DNA of 64,000 nucleotides from contig NZ_CP129971.1 in NCBI RefSeq assembly GCF_030503855.1, positions 3,286,001 through 3,350,000 on the forward strand, given 5' to 3'. The stretch is from Marivirga salinae (GTDB taxonomy: Bacteria > Bacteroidota > Bacteroidia > Cytophagales > Cyclobacteriaceae). The translations under genes were made by a program, and so were the position numbers. Below the pieces are notes generated by a model that saw only the letters and a list, made by a program, of their open reading frames with translations, searched no databases and was not told the origin of the DNA. Each line of letters starts with the position of its first letter. The stretch's first letter is position 1. Below, piece by piece: positions 6,646-16,134 of this stretch.

Positions 6646-9249
6646 TTAGAATAAACCCAATTGCTCTTTATCCTCATCCACATCCAAATCAACTGAATCA
6701 CCTGTTTTATATTCTTTTGCATTTTCTTCTTTCTTGCTTTCCAGTAATTTTACTTTCGTGACATCATATTGAGAAAGTTTATTTCCAATTGCTTTCCAAC
6801 CTTTCACATCAATCAGCATATCGAAATCATAAGTAGCAGATTCCTTTTCCCTACCTTTTCCTTTGCGGAATTCTACTTCTAGTTGTGGATCTTTATCAGT
6901 ACTCACCACTGTCAAAGTAGATTTTTTATGCTCTGAAATAAACACAAAAGGCTTGTTCATTGTGCGGGTTTCAATTTGAAAACGCTTCACAAAATAGTTT
7001 TTAGAAGCTCCATCATAATAAACACTTGAGATGACACAGTTTGGATCGAATTTCTCAATTAACTCTACCTTTTCACCATCAAAACGGTTGGTCAACTCAT
7101 AGTTGCTTAATTCATAAGAACCATCCTTATAAATCACCAAAATATTATCATCTCCGTGGAAAGAACCAATCAACTGACCTCTTTCATCCGTATTCAATTT
7201 GCCTACAGATTGGTCATAATAGATTTTCAATCCTCCAAAACTGCTTTCACCCAGCAATTTGAACTCGATTTTCTTTACAGGGTATTTTGTTAAAATATTT
7301 CCTCCTGCGCCCCTACCTTTGATTTCCAATTCAGCAAAATCAAAATCAAATACTTTTACTCTTGCTCTACATGAATTGGACAGTTTCACATTGATTACCT
7401 CAGATTCACCATTTGGACGAGCTTCCAGATACAATACCTTTGACCCTTTTGCACCTTTTGAAAGGTCATAATCCCTATCTCGAGTTACCGATAAGACTTG
7501 GAATCTTTTCACCATTGTTCTACCTGTTTTTCCATCTAGATAAGCCGCATTATAAACTCTACGCTCATCATTCTTACGGAAAATATCAACGTGAATAATA
7601 TCTTTGCCTACGAATACTTTCTCATCAATTCGCACGACTTTATAAGTTCCGTCACGCTTGAAAGCAATCACATCATCTAAATCCGAGCAATCGGTCACGA
7701 ACTCATCTTTCTTCATTCCATAACCAATAAAGCCTTCCGCCCTGTTGACATAAAGCTTCTGGTTGTTTGCAGCAACTGTATGAGCTTGAATATTATCAAA
7801 GCTCTTGATTTCAGTTTTACGCTCTCTTCCTTTACCGTATTTCTCTAATAAGCCTTTATAATAATCGATGGCATATTCGGTCAAGTTTTTCAAGTGATGC
7901 TCTACCTTGGCTAACTCCTCTTCCAGCTTGCGCATCAATTCATCTGCCTTGAACTTATCAAATTTAGAAATTCTTTTAATTTTAATTTCCGTCAAGCGGA
8001 TGATGTCATCTTGCGTAATTTCTCTGTAAAATTGTGGTTTGAATGGTTCTAAACCTTTGTCAATAGTCTCTAAAACAGCTTCCCAAGTTTCACACTCTTC
8101 AATGTTACGGTAAATTCTGTTTTCAATGAATATCTTTTCCAAAGAAGAGAACAGAATTTTTTCCATCAACTCCCCTCTTCTGATTTCCAATTCACGCTCT
8201 AAAAGATGAAGCGTATCCTCAACATTTTTATTTAGAATCTCATCAACAGGTAAGAAAATAGGCTTATCCTCTATAATTACACAAGCATTGGGCGAAATAG
8301 AAACTTCACAATCTGTAAAGGCATATAAGGCATCAATGGTGATATCAGGAGATTGACCAGCTGCCAATTGTACTTCAATTTCAACATCTTTAGCGGTATT
8401 ATCCACTACTTTTTTCACCTTAATTTTACCCTTATCATTCGCTTTAATGATGGATTCAATCAAACCAGTGGTTGTGGTTCCAAATGGAATGTTTTTGATT
8501 AAAAGGGTACGTTTCTCGCCTTCTTCAATTTTGGCTCTTACCCTGATTTTCCCACCCCTTAAACCTTTATTGTAGTCAGTGAAATCAGCCATTCCCCCTG
8601 TTGGGAAATCAGGATATATTTCAATCTTTTTATTCTTTAAAACATCAATACAAGCTTTGATTAATTCGCAGAAATTATGGGGAAGAATTTTAGTGGAAAG
8701 CCCTACAGCAATTCCTTCAACCCCTTGCGCTAAAAGCAATGGGAATTTTACTGGTAAAGTAACGGGTTCTTTTTTTCGACCGTCATAAGATAACTGCCAT
8801 TCTGTAGTTTGCGGATTGAATACTACATCCAAAGCAAATTTTGAAAGTCTAGCCTCAATATAACGTGGAGCCGCTGAACTATCACCTGTCCTGATATCAC
8901 CCCAGTTACCTTGAGTTTCAATAAGAATATCCTTTTGCCCCATATTCACCATGGCATCTCCTATGGAAGCATCACCATGAGGGTGATATTGCATTGTTTG
9001 TCCGATGATGTTGGCTACCTTATTGAAACGCCCATCATCCATTTCCTTCATGGCATGCATGATCCGTCTCTGGACAGGCTTAAAACCATCTTCATTGGCA
9101 GGCACCGCTCGCTCAAGGATTACATAAGAAGCATAATCCAAAAACCAGTTTTCGTACATACCCGATACGGCAATTACATTATGTAATTTATCCTTATCCT
9201 CTCCGTTTTGGTTGTTCTTAGGTTCGTTATTTTCGTTATTTTCTTCCAT
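6646..9249 (-). CDS. parC: DNA topoisomerase IV subunit A
   Basis: The 867-residue protein contains the type IIA breakage-reunion core. The active-site tyrosine is Tyr130 in AAPRYIEARLS, preceded by HPHGDASIGDAMV (residues 89-101), the quinolone-interaction region. A coiled tower region follows (about 345-480) and then a beta-pinwheel-like C-terminal domain. It lies directly downstream of parE, which supports topoisomerase IV rather than gyrase. The usual serine of the quinolone region is alanine (Ala94) here. The last 60 residues are highly charged and end in EDKEQLGLF. The enzyme decatenates daughter chromosomes in an ATP-driven reaction with ParE. Confidence 0.92.
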   Translation of the reverse strand: MEENNENNEPKNNQNGEDKDKLHNVIAVSGMYENWFLDYASYVILERAVPANEDGFKPVQRRIMHAMKEMDDGRFNKVANIIGQTMQYHPHGDASIGDAMVNMGQKDILIETQGNWGDIRTGDSSAAPRYIEARLSKFALDVVFNPQTTEWQLSYDGRKKEPVTLPVKFPLLLAQGVEGIAVGLSTKILPHNFCELIKACIDVLKNKKIEIYPDFPTGGMADFTDYNKGLRGGKIRVRAKIEEGEKRTLLIKNIPFGTTTTGLIESIIKANDKGKIKVKKVVDNTAKDVEIEVQLAAGQSPDITIDALYAFTDCEVSISPNACVIIEDKPIFLPVDEILNKNVEDTLHLLERELEIRRGELMEKILFSSLEKIFIENRIYRNIEECETWEAVLETIDKGLEPFKPQFYREITQDDIIRLTEIKIKRISKFDKFKADELMRKLEEELAKVEHHLKNLTEYAIDYYKGLLEKYGKGRERKTEIKSFDNIQAHTVAANNQKLYVNRAEGFIGYGMKKDEFVTDCSDLDDVIAFKRDGTYKVVRIDEKVFVGKDIIHVDIFRKNDERRVYNAAYLDGKTGRTMVKRFQVLSVTRDRDYDLSKGAKGSKVLYLEARPNGESEVINVKLSNSCRARVKVFDFDFAELEIKGRGAGGNILTKYPVKKIEFKLLGESSFGGLKIYYDQSVGKLNTDERGQLIGSFHGDDNILVIYKDGSYELSNYELTNRFDGEKVELIEKFDPNCVISSVYYDGASKNYFVKRFQIETRTMNKPFVFISEHKKSTLTVVSTDKDPQLEVEFRKGKGREKESATYDFDMLIDVKGWKAIGNKLSQYDVTKVKLLESKKEENAKEYKTGDSVDLDVDEDKEQLGLF

Positions 9250-9355
9250 TTAAATTAATCAAAGACGATATTCTGATATTATTACTTAAAAACGCAAATT
9301 CAACTTTTGCATCTTTTTTAAAATCAATTCTGAATTGCAATAATTTTACATTAAA

Positions 9356-11215
9356 TCATGCCTCAGCCAACTCTTCTTCTAAATCCTTCTCCACTCTTAA
9401 TTTATCAATAATAAACTGTTGCCTTTCCATAGTATTGGTTCCCATGTAGAAAGTCAAAAGGTCTTTTATCTTGGTTTGATTACTTAAGATAATGGGATCC
9501 AATTTGATGTTTTCATTTATAAACTCACCAAATTCCTCAGGAGAAATCTCTCCAAGCCCTTTAAATCGAGTTATTTCAGCAGCTTTTCCAATTTTTTCTA
9601 TCGCTCTTCTTCTTTCTTCATCTGAATAGCAATAGATGGTTTCCTTTTTATTTCTCACTCTAAATAATGGCGTATCAAGAATGTACAAATGTCCATCACG
9701 AACCAAATCAGGGAAAAACTGTAGGAAAAAGGTCATTAAAAGCAAGCGAATATGCATTCCATCCACATCGGCATCTGTTGCAATAATCACTTTTCTATAG
9801 CGCAATCCTTCCAAACCTTCTTCTATATTCAATGCATGTTGCAGAAGATTGAATTCCTCATTTTCGTACACTAGCTTTTTGGTCTTGCCATAGCAGTTTA
9901 ATGGCTTACCTCTTAAACTAAATACTGCTTGTGTTTGCACATCACGTGATTTGGTGATAGAACCTGAAGCAGAATCACCCTCAGTGATGAATATCATGGT
10001 ATCATCCTTCCTATCGTGCTTAGGATCATCATAATGGACACGACAATCTCTTAATTTCTTATTATGAAGATTCGCTTTCTTAGCTCTCTCGTTAGCCAAT
10101 TTTTTAATCCCTGCCATGTCCTTGCGTTCCCGCTCCGACTGCATGATTCTTTTTTGAATGGCTTCTGCAGTTTGAGGATTTCTATGCAGAAAATCATCCA
10201 AAGCTTTCTTTACGAAATCATTAATGAATGTTCGCATAGTAGGTCCATCAGGTGCTACATTTTGAGAACCTAATTTGGTTTTTGTTTGGGATTCGAAAAC
10301 TGGCTCCTGCACTCGAACAGCTATTGCAGCAACAATGGCTTGTCTGATATCAGATGGATCGTAATTTTTGCCATAAAAATCACGAACGGTTTTCACTATG
10401 GCTTCTTTAAAAGCTACTAAGTGTGTTCCTCCTTGTGTAGTGTTTTGTCCATTAACAAATGAATAATATTCCTCACCATATTGATTGGCATGCGTCATCG
10501 CCATTTCAATATCTTCTCCTTTTAGGTGAATAATTGGATAACGATTCGTTTCTTCATCTGACTTTCTATCTAATAAATCTTTCAATCCATTAGCTGAATG
10601 GAATTTCTCACCATTGAAGTTAATAGTCAATCCTGAGTTCAGGAAAGCATAATTCCACATCTGCTCTTCCAAAAAGCCTGGAATGAAATGGTAGTTTTTA
10701 AAAACTGTTTCATCAGGCTCAAAAGCAATTAAAGTTCCGTTTCTTCCGCTTGAAGAAGTTACTTCCGAATCATTAGCAATTACTCCTCTTTGGAACTCGG
10801 CAACTTTTGTTTGTCCCTCACGGTAAGCCTGAACCTTAAAATAATTGGAAAGTGCATTCACAGCTTTTGTACCAACACCATTTAGCCCAACAGATTTTTG
10901 AAAAGCTCCAGTATCATATTTACCCCCAGTATTGATTTTGGATACACAGTCAACCACTTTACCTAATGGAATTCCTCTTCCGTAATCCCTTACCTCAACT
11001 CTTTGGTCGGTTATTTTTATTTCTATTGTTTTACCAAATCCCATCATGTGTTCATCAATGGAATTATCAATCACTTCTTTTACTAATACATATATCCCGT
11101 CATCAGGTGAAGAACCATCCCCTAATTTTCCGATATACATACCAGGACGCATACGAATATGCTCCCGCCAATCCAGTGATTTTATACTATCCTCGTCATA
11201 TTGAAATTCTGCCAT
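9356..11215 (-). CDS. parE: DNA topoisomerase IV subunit B
   Basis: The 619-residue subunit has an N-terminal GHKL ATPase (catalytic Glu47 in [17 protein letters not shown] near 78, [11 protein letters not shown] near 110) and a transducer domain. A TOPRIM domain follows, with EGDSASGS at 412-419 and DADVD at 481-485 binding magnesium. Length is close to E. coli ParE (630) and it lacks the insertions of many gyrase B proteins. It is the first gene of the unit, 106 bp upstream of parC. It powers strand passage by ParC. Confidence 0.93.
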   Translation of the reverse strand: MAEFQYDEDSIKSLDWREHIRMRPGMYIGKLGDGSSPDDGIYVLVKEVIDNSIDEHMMGFGKTIEIKITDQRVEVRDYGRGIPLGKVVDCVSKINTGGKYDTGAFQKSVGLNGVGTKAVNALSNYFKVQAYREGQTKVAEFQRGVIANDSEVTSSSGRNGTLIAFEPDETVFKNYHFIPGFLEEQMWNYAFLNSGLTINFNGEKFHSANGLKDLLDRKSDEETNRYPIIHLKGEDIEMAMTHANQYGEEYYSFVNGQNTTQGGTHLVAFKEAIVKTVRDFYGKNYDPSDIRQAIVAAIAVRVQEPVFESQTKTKLGSQNVAPDGPTMRTFINDFVKKALDDFLHRNPQTAEAIQKRIMQSERERKDMAGIKKLANERAKKANLHNKKLRDCRVHYDDPKHDRKDDTMIFITEGDSASGSITKSRDVQTQAVFSLRGKPLNCYGKTKKLVYENEEFNLLQHALNIEEGLEGLRYRKVIIATDADVDGMHIRLLLMTFFLQFFPDLVRDGHLYILDTPLFRVRNKKETIYCYSDEERRRAIEKIGKAAEITRFKGLGEISPEEFGEFINENIKLDPIILSNQTKIKDLLTFYMGTNTMERQQFIIDKLRVEKDLEEELAEA

Positions 11216-11438
11216 CGCGTTTGTCGGATTGAAAGTTTATGCCTACTCAAATTTTAAAATTACAAAGCTTTTTCTAATTGTAAAGCTTTTTGAAATTGAT
11301 CCTGGTGCAAATTAGGCATAGAAAGCCATCAAAGCAGATAAAGTCTTACATCAAGCAAAGCCAAGAAAATATTTGAATATGAGTTGATTAAAGCTGATAA
11401 ATATGAGCTTTAATCAATAAGAAAAATATTTTAAAAAA

Positions 11439-11900
11439 TTATTTATTTCTTCTCAGAATGAAAGGCAGCCATAGTACCCAGAAAAAGATCATTAAGAGAC
11501 TAATAATAATTAAAGGAAGATACCCATTTTGCGTTAATCCTTCTTCATTGTTAATGAAAATAAATACTGTTAATAAACTCGCAAAGAATAAATTAAAAGC
11601 CCCAGCCAAACTTCTAGCCCATGATGCTAGCGTATTTCTTACTTTCTCATTTTTAAAATAGAATTTAGGACCAATCGGTTGACTTTTAATAACCACTGTA
11701 AGCGCAACACAAATAAGTACAATTACAATTGGAATAATTAATCCAGTATAAAATAAGGTATTATTGCTAAATTGAATTTGATTATTTAAAACTTTGATTT
11801 TCACAATAGATAACTCAGCGAAATATGCATAAGTGTAAAATAAAACGGCTAAATAAGCGATGCTAGTACCAATCAAAAAAGCTCTTGAAATCCTGTCCAT
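11439..11900 (-). CDS. Hypothetical four-helix membrane protein
   Basis: The 153-residue protein has four hydrophobic segments (about 8-28, 50-70, 92-112 and 125-147) separated by charged loops and ends in LRRNK. I do not recognise a family. The minus frame is preferred over the overlapping plus-strand frame because the composition is that of a regular membrane protein with positive-inside loops. It stands alone upstream of a divergent sterol-desaturase-like gene, with no evident operon partner. Confidence 0.6.
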   Translation of the reverse strand: MDRISRAFLIGTSIAYLAVLFYTYAYFAELSIVKIKVLNNQIQFSNNTLFYTGLIIPIVIVLICVALTVVIKSQPIGPKFYFKNEKVRNTLASWARSLAGAFNLFFASLLTVFIFINNEEGLTQNGYLPLIIISLLMIFFWVLWLPFILRRNK

Positions 11901-12033
11901 AATTTTAATTTGCTCGCAAAATTAATTTTATTCATGAGTATTTCAGCATTTTTTCAAGGAAGTTTTTATTCAAAATGTTATATTTCGAAACGAAGCTTAG
12001 GTTAGCTATGTTAAAAGCTTAAATAATATTAAG

Positions 12034-13278
12034 ATGGATTTTAACCCAATCATATTATCAATCCCTATTTATTTTGCCCTTATCGGGATTGAATTGCTTA
12101 TTCAGGCAATAAAAAGATATAGAATCTACAGATTAAATGATGCCATTACCAACATTAGTTGTGGGATTACACAACAAGTCACAGGCATATTTTTCAAAAT
12201 ATTGAGTGTGGCAGCCTATCAATGGGTATTTGAAAATTTTGCCTTGTTTTCTATAGCGCCTACCTGGTACAATCTTATTTTACTATTCATATTAGCTGAT
12301 TTCTTCTATTATTGGGCGCATAGAAAAAGTCATGAAATCAATTTATTCTGGGGCGGGCATGTGGTGCACCATCAGAGTGAGGATTACAACTTCTCAGTAG
12401 CTTTAAGACAGGGTTCTTTCCAAATCATTTGGACATTCTTCTTTTATTTTCCTTTAGCAATTATTGGGTTTGACACTTTAAGTTTTGTGTTAATGTCTGG
12501 TTTAGTGACGGTTTATCAATTTTGGATTCATACAGAAACCATTGGAAAATTAGGGGCTTTCGAAAAGATTTTCAATACACCATCTCATCACAGAGTGCAT
12601 CACGGACGAAACCCAAAATATATAGATAAAAATCATGCAGGTGTTTTTATTATTTGGGATAAAATGTTCGGTACTTTCCAAAAAGAGGAAGAAAGACCGA
12701 CTTACGGAATCACTAAGCAAACTGCCAGCTGGAATCCAGTTTGGGTAAATCTTCAGCACTATGTTGAAATGGGAAAAGGCATTAAGCAAATGAAGGGTTT
12801 TAAAAATAAACTCAAGTACATATTCTACCCTCCAGGTTGGCAACCTAAAGAAATGGGCGGTCAGCTCCCAATTCCAGAAGTTGACCCAGAAAAGGATAGG
12901 AAGTATGACAAGCAAACTTCAGGAGCTTTTAGTTTGTATGTATTAATTCAATACATCATCATTTTAGGAGGAACGGCACTCTTTCTTTTTAATGCTGATA
13001 AATTTAATATTTGGGAACAAGTTTTAGCAGTTACATTAATTATATTGGGCGTAACAGGCGCTGGAGTCATATTGGAAGAAAAGAAATATTCATTTGGGTT
13101 AGAGGTCTTCAGGGTTCTCCTTACCCCTATTATAATTGCTTTTGTACTAATCCCGAATGCAGGGTCAATAATTACCTCTGCCACTTTAGCTTATGGAATT
13201 GTTTCATTTGCTTCACTTATATTCATCAAAAAATCTTATTCAACAGTAAAAAAACCTTCTACTAAATCAATTTCATGA
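12034..13278 (+). CDS. Sterol desaturase / fatty acid hydroxylase family di-iron membrane oxygenase
   Basis: The 414-residue protein shows the histidine clusters of the family: HRKSH at 96-100, HVVHH at 109-113, His166 in a membrane segment, and HHRVHH at 185-190. Together they bind a non-haem di-iron centre at the cytoplasmic membrane face. The N-terminal two thirds carry this domain. The C-terminal third adds about three membrane helices, as in alkylglycerol-monooxygenase-like members. Likely substrates are membrane lipids such as ether lipids, fatty acids or carotenoids, but nothing in the sequence decides. Its TGA overlaps the ATG of the next lipoprotein gene by four bases (ATGA). Confidence 0.85.
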   Translation: MDFNPIILSIPIYFALIGIELLIQAIKRYRIYRLNDAITNISCGITQQVTGIFFKILSVAAYQWVFENFALFSIAPTWYNLILLFILADFFYYWAHRKSHEINLFWGGHVVHHQSEDYNFSVALRQGSFQIIWTFFFYFPLAIIGFDTLSFVLMSGLVTVYQFWIHTETIGKLGAFEKIFNTPSHHRVHHGRNPKYIDKNHAGVFIIWDKMFGTFQKEEERPTYGITKQTASWNPVWVNLQHYVEMGKGIKQMKGFKNKLKYIFYPPGWQPKEMGGQLPIPEVDPEKDRKYDKQTSGAFSLYVLIQYIIILGGTALFLFNADKFNIWEQVLAVTLIILGVTGAGVILEEKKYSFGLEVFRVLLTPIIIAFVLIPNAGSIITSATLAYGIVSFASLIFIKKSYSTVKKPSTKSIS

Positions 13279-13652
13279 AAATAACCCGAATAATTCCACT
13301 CATTATTTTTCTCATATATTCAGCATGTACAGAAGTACCTGAATTAGAAAATATTGATTTAAAAGAATGGAAAAAGGATAAAGATGCTTGTAATGAATAC
13401 AGAATTGAAGTTGTGGATAATCTCCTTTCTCAAAAAGAAAAATTAAAAGGATTATCCCAAAATGAGATGATAAACCTCTTAGGAACTGCTGATAAGCATC
13501 AATTATATGAGAGAAGTCAAAAATTCTTCATCTATTACTTAGAACCTAATGAAAATTGCAACCAATATACAGAAGGTTATATAAAAGCTTTATATATTCG
13601 TTTTAATTCATTGGATCAAGCAGTGGATTTTAATATTCAAAAAGTACAATAG
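13275..13652 (+). CDS. Small hypothetical lipoprotein coupled to the desaturase-like gene
   Basis: The 125-residue protein has a signal sequence with a lipobox ending at Cys18 (IYSAC), so it is probably a lipoprotein. The mature part is charged and contains LSQNEMINLLGTADKHQ, a pattern seen in small bacterial SmpA/BamE-like folds where a helix-turn precedes a short beta sheet (FFIYYLEP, YIKALYIRFN). I cannot assign a function. Its ATG lies in the ATGA overlap with the oxygenase gene, so the two are made together. Confidence 0.65.
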   Translation: MKITRIIPLIIFLIYSACTEVPELENIDLKEWKKDKDACNEYRIEVVDNLLSQKEKLKGLSQNEMINLLGTADKHQLYERSQKFFIYYLEPNENCNQYTEGYIKALYIRFNSLDQAVDFNIQKVQ

Positions 13653-13687
13653 GATATTTTTTTTTAACGCGATACCATTAATCTATT

Positions 13688-16009
13688 ATGGCAAACTGGA
13701 GAAGAAGACTTTACGACTGGAAAATTAGAAATTTAGCCTATTCAATGGGCTTCGGAATTTTTCTACTGGCAATTGCCGTTTATTTGGTGATCATGCATAC
13801 TGGCATTAATGAACAAAGCTTACTTAGGACAAAAACCATTGGTAATTTGGACAATATAAGTTTGCCTCTGTCACCAAAATATATAGCCGAGAATAAAGAA
13901 AATATAGGTTCACATGTTAGAGGTATAGAAAGGATTTTATTTGCTTACACCAAAGGCGGGCAATTAGGAGAAGATAAAATTGAAGTTAAAATCAATGAAA
14001 AATTAAAGTCGGAAGTTGAGGATTTGTTAATCTATTGGAATTCTTTAAAAGAAGAACTATATAATATTCAGGATGGAGAAACTTCAATTGATGATGCCAA
14101 AGAAAATCTTGAAAAAAGATACAATGCATTTCTAAAGGAACAGCGAAAAGTAAAAAAATTAATTGAGGAAATTAATCAGGAAGAAGAACAAGCAGAAACT
14201 TTCTATACCATACTCCTATTTTTCTATATCTTTCTATTAAGTTCATTTATTTACTGGATTGTAAAGTATTTGATACTTAATCCGATATACAAAATCTCCC
14301 TTTCTGCTAGAGAATTAGCGAAAGGTAATTTAACAGAAAAAATACCCTATAATAGCAAAAATGAATTAGGCTACATTGCTCAAAACATCAACTCTATGGC
14401 AGAAATTTTAGAAAATGCCACGGATTTCACAACTAAAATTGGCGAGGGTAAATTAGATGCTAATTATAAAGGGTTAGATGAAGATCATGATAATTCTTTG
14501 GCGGCTTCTCTTCTTCAAATGCGAGAAAAAATGCAAGAATCTGCTAAAGCGGATAAAGAGCGCAGCTGGGTAAATGAAGGATTAGCAAAATTTGCAGACA
14601 TCCTCCGAAATAACAATGATAATATCGAGGAATTATCATACCAAATCATTTCAAACTTAGTAAAATTCATGGAAGCCAATCAGGGAGCTTTATTTGTATT
14701 GTCTGAGCCTGATGAAGAAGATGAAGAATCTAAAATCGTATTGGAAGCTGCCTATGCTTACGAGCGTAGAAAGAGATTGAAAAAGGAAATTGCCATAGGT
14801 GAAGGCTTAGTAGGTCAATCAGTTCAGGAAGGTGATAGAATTTACTTAACAGAAGTTCCTCAAGACTATGTTGAAATTAAATCAGGTTTGGGTGAAACGC
14901 TTCCAAGGTGTGTTTTAATTGTACCACTAAAAATAAATGAAGAAATAAAAGGAGTTGTGGAAATCGCTTCTATTCAAGATATACCAGAATACAAAATTGA
15001 GTTTGTTGAGAAATTAGGTGAAAATATTGCTTCTACTATTGCTAATGCAAAAACCAATGAGCGCACCAAGAAACTCTTAATTGAATCTCAGGAGATGACG
15101 GAGCAAATGCGTTCTCAGGAAGAGGAGATGCGACAAAACATGGAGGAAATGGAAGCCACCCAAGAAGAAATGGGTAGAGCTCAGACCGAAATGGCCGAAA
15201 AAGAAGCAAATCTTAATGCATTAATTAATAATACAACTGATTCTATTATTTTAATTGATACTGATTATAAAATAATTTTGATGAATGATGTCATCAAAAA
15301 AAGGTATAAAGATACTCAGTATGAAAAAATGAAAGAGGGTAGCAATGCCCTTGAGATGTTAGGCGATGTTCGTGAGGAATGGAAAGCCTATTATGATAGA
15401 GTATTCAAGGGTGAGTTTCTTTCTTTCACGATTAAAAGCAGTGTGAAAGGAGAAGATACCTATCGTCATTATGATATACACCCTATTAAACAAAAAGACG
15501 GTACCATTACAGGCGCTTCAGTATTTTCAAGAGATATTACCAAAGAAAAACAACTTGAAATACAAAGAGAGGAAACTGCTAAAAAACTTTCACAAAGGGG
15601 ATATGTGCTTGATGGAATGATTAACAATACAGAAGATACTTATTTTGCTATTGATGTTAATTATGAAATAATGGTAGTAAATGAAGTTTTGAAAAATCGT
15701 TTCAAACAATCAGGTGTAAATTTGGAGCCAGGTTTAAGTATTTTGAGTGTATTACCAAAAGACCAATTGGAAAAATGGAAAGCTAGATACGATAAAGCTT
15801 TAGCAGGTGAAAAATTGAAGATTGTAGAGGAAAGAGAGCTTCAAAGTGGAAACCTTACTATCGAAACAAGATGTGAACCTATTCTTAATGATAAGGATGA
15901 GGTAATTGGGGTTTCTACCGTTTCCAAAGACATTACCGAACTTAAAAAGGCTCAAGAAGAAAAAGAAAAACTTCAGAAAGAATTAGAAAAACTTAAAGGC
16001 AAAAAATAG
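13688..16009 (+). CDS. Membrane sensor with HAMP, GAF and two PAS domains but no output domain
   Basis: The 773-residue protein has a first membrane helix (about 17-37), a periplasmic helical region of about 135 residues, and a second helix (about 174-196). A HAMP region follows (about 197-250) with a HAMP-like continuation (NATDFTTKIGEGKLDANY). A GAF domain (about 300-450) and a glutamate/methionine-rich coiled coil (about 455-515) come next, then two PAS domains (about 515-635 and 640-755). It ends in a short coiled coil. No histidine kinase, GGDEF or methyl-accepting core follows; the stop is clean. Such proteins presumably signal through a separate kinase or by oligomerisation. Confidence 0.8.
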   Translation: MANWRRRLYDWKIRNLAYSMGFGIFLLAIAVYLVIMHTGINEQSLLRTKTIGNLDNISLPLSPKYIAENKENIGSHVRGIERILFAYTKGGQLGEDKIEVKINEKLKSEVEDLLIYWNSLKEELYNIQDGETSIDDAKENLEKRYNAFLKEQRKVKKLIEEINQEEEQAETFYTILLFFYIFLLSSFIYWIVKYLILNPIYKISLSARELAKGNLTEKIPYNSKNELGYIAQNINSMAEILENATDFTTKIGEGKLDANYKGLDEDHDNSLAASLLQMREKMQESAKADKERSWVNEGLAKFADILRNNNDNIEELSYQIISNLVKFMEANQGALFVLSEPDEEDEESKIVLEAAYAYERRKRLKKEIAIGEGLVGQSVQEGDRIYLTEVPQDYVEIKSGLGETLPRCVLIVPLKINEEIKGVVEIASIQDIPEYKIEFVEKLGENIASTIANAKTNERTKKLLIESQEMTEQMRSQEEEMRQNMEEMEATQEEMGRAQTEMAEKEANLNALINNTTDSIILIDTDYKIILMNDVIKKRYKDTQYEKMKEGSNALEMLGDVREEWKAYYDRVFKGEFLSFTIKSSVKGEDTYRHYDIHPIKQKDGTITGASVFSRDITKEKQLEIQREETAKKLSQRGYVLDGMINNTEDTYFAIDVNYEIMVVNEVLKNRFKQSGVNLEPGLSILSVLPKDQLEKWKARYDKALAGEKLKIVEERELQSGNLTIETRCEPILNDKDEVIGVSTVSKDITELKKAQEEKEKLQKELEKLKGKK

Positions 16010-16035
16010 TGGGATTTTAAATTAATTTCGAATAT

Positions 16036-16057
16036 ACGATACGTTATCGTGCCTTTG
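16036..16057 (+). promoter_or_regulatory. Inverted repeat ACGATA-N3-TATCGT abutting a -7-like element
   Basis: The six-base arms (16036-16041, 16045-16050) lie directly before TGCCTTTG (16050-16057), one base off the TAnnTTTG consensus. A 13-codon open frame (16083-16124, ATG to TAA) sits between this point and the transglutaminase-like gene. It could be a short leader or chance. The arrangement is compatible with a regulated promoter. Confidence 0.3.
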
Positions 16058-16134
16058 TAGCGGAAATTAATATTTAAGCACTATGAAAGTTACTGCCTTA
16101 ATACCAATAAAGTCATTGACATAATTGAAAACAA

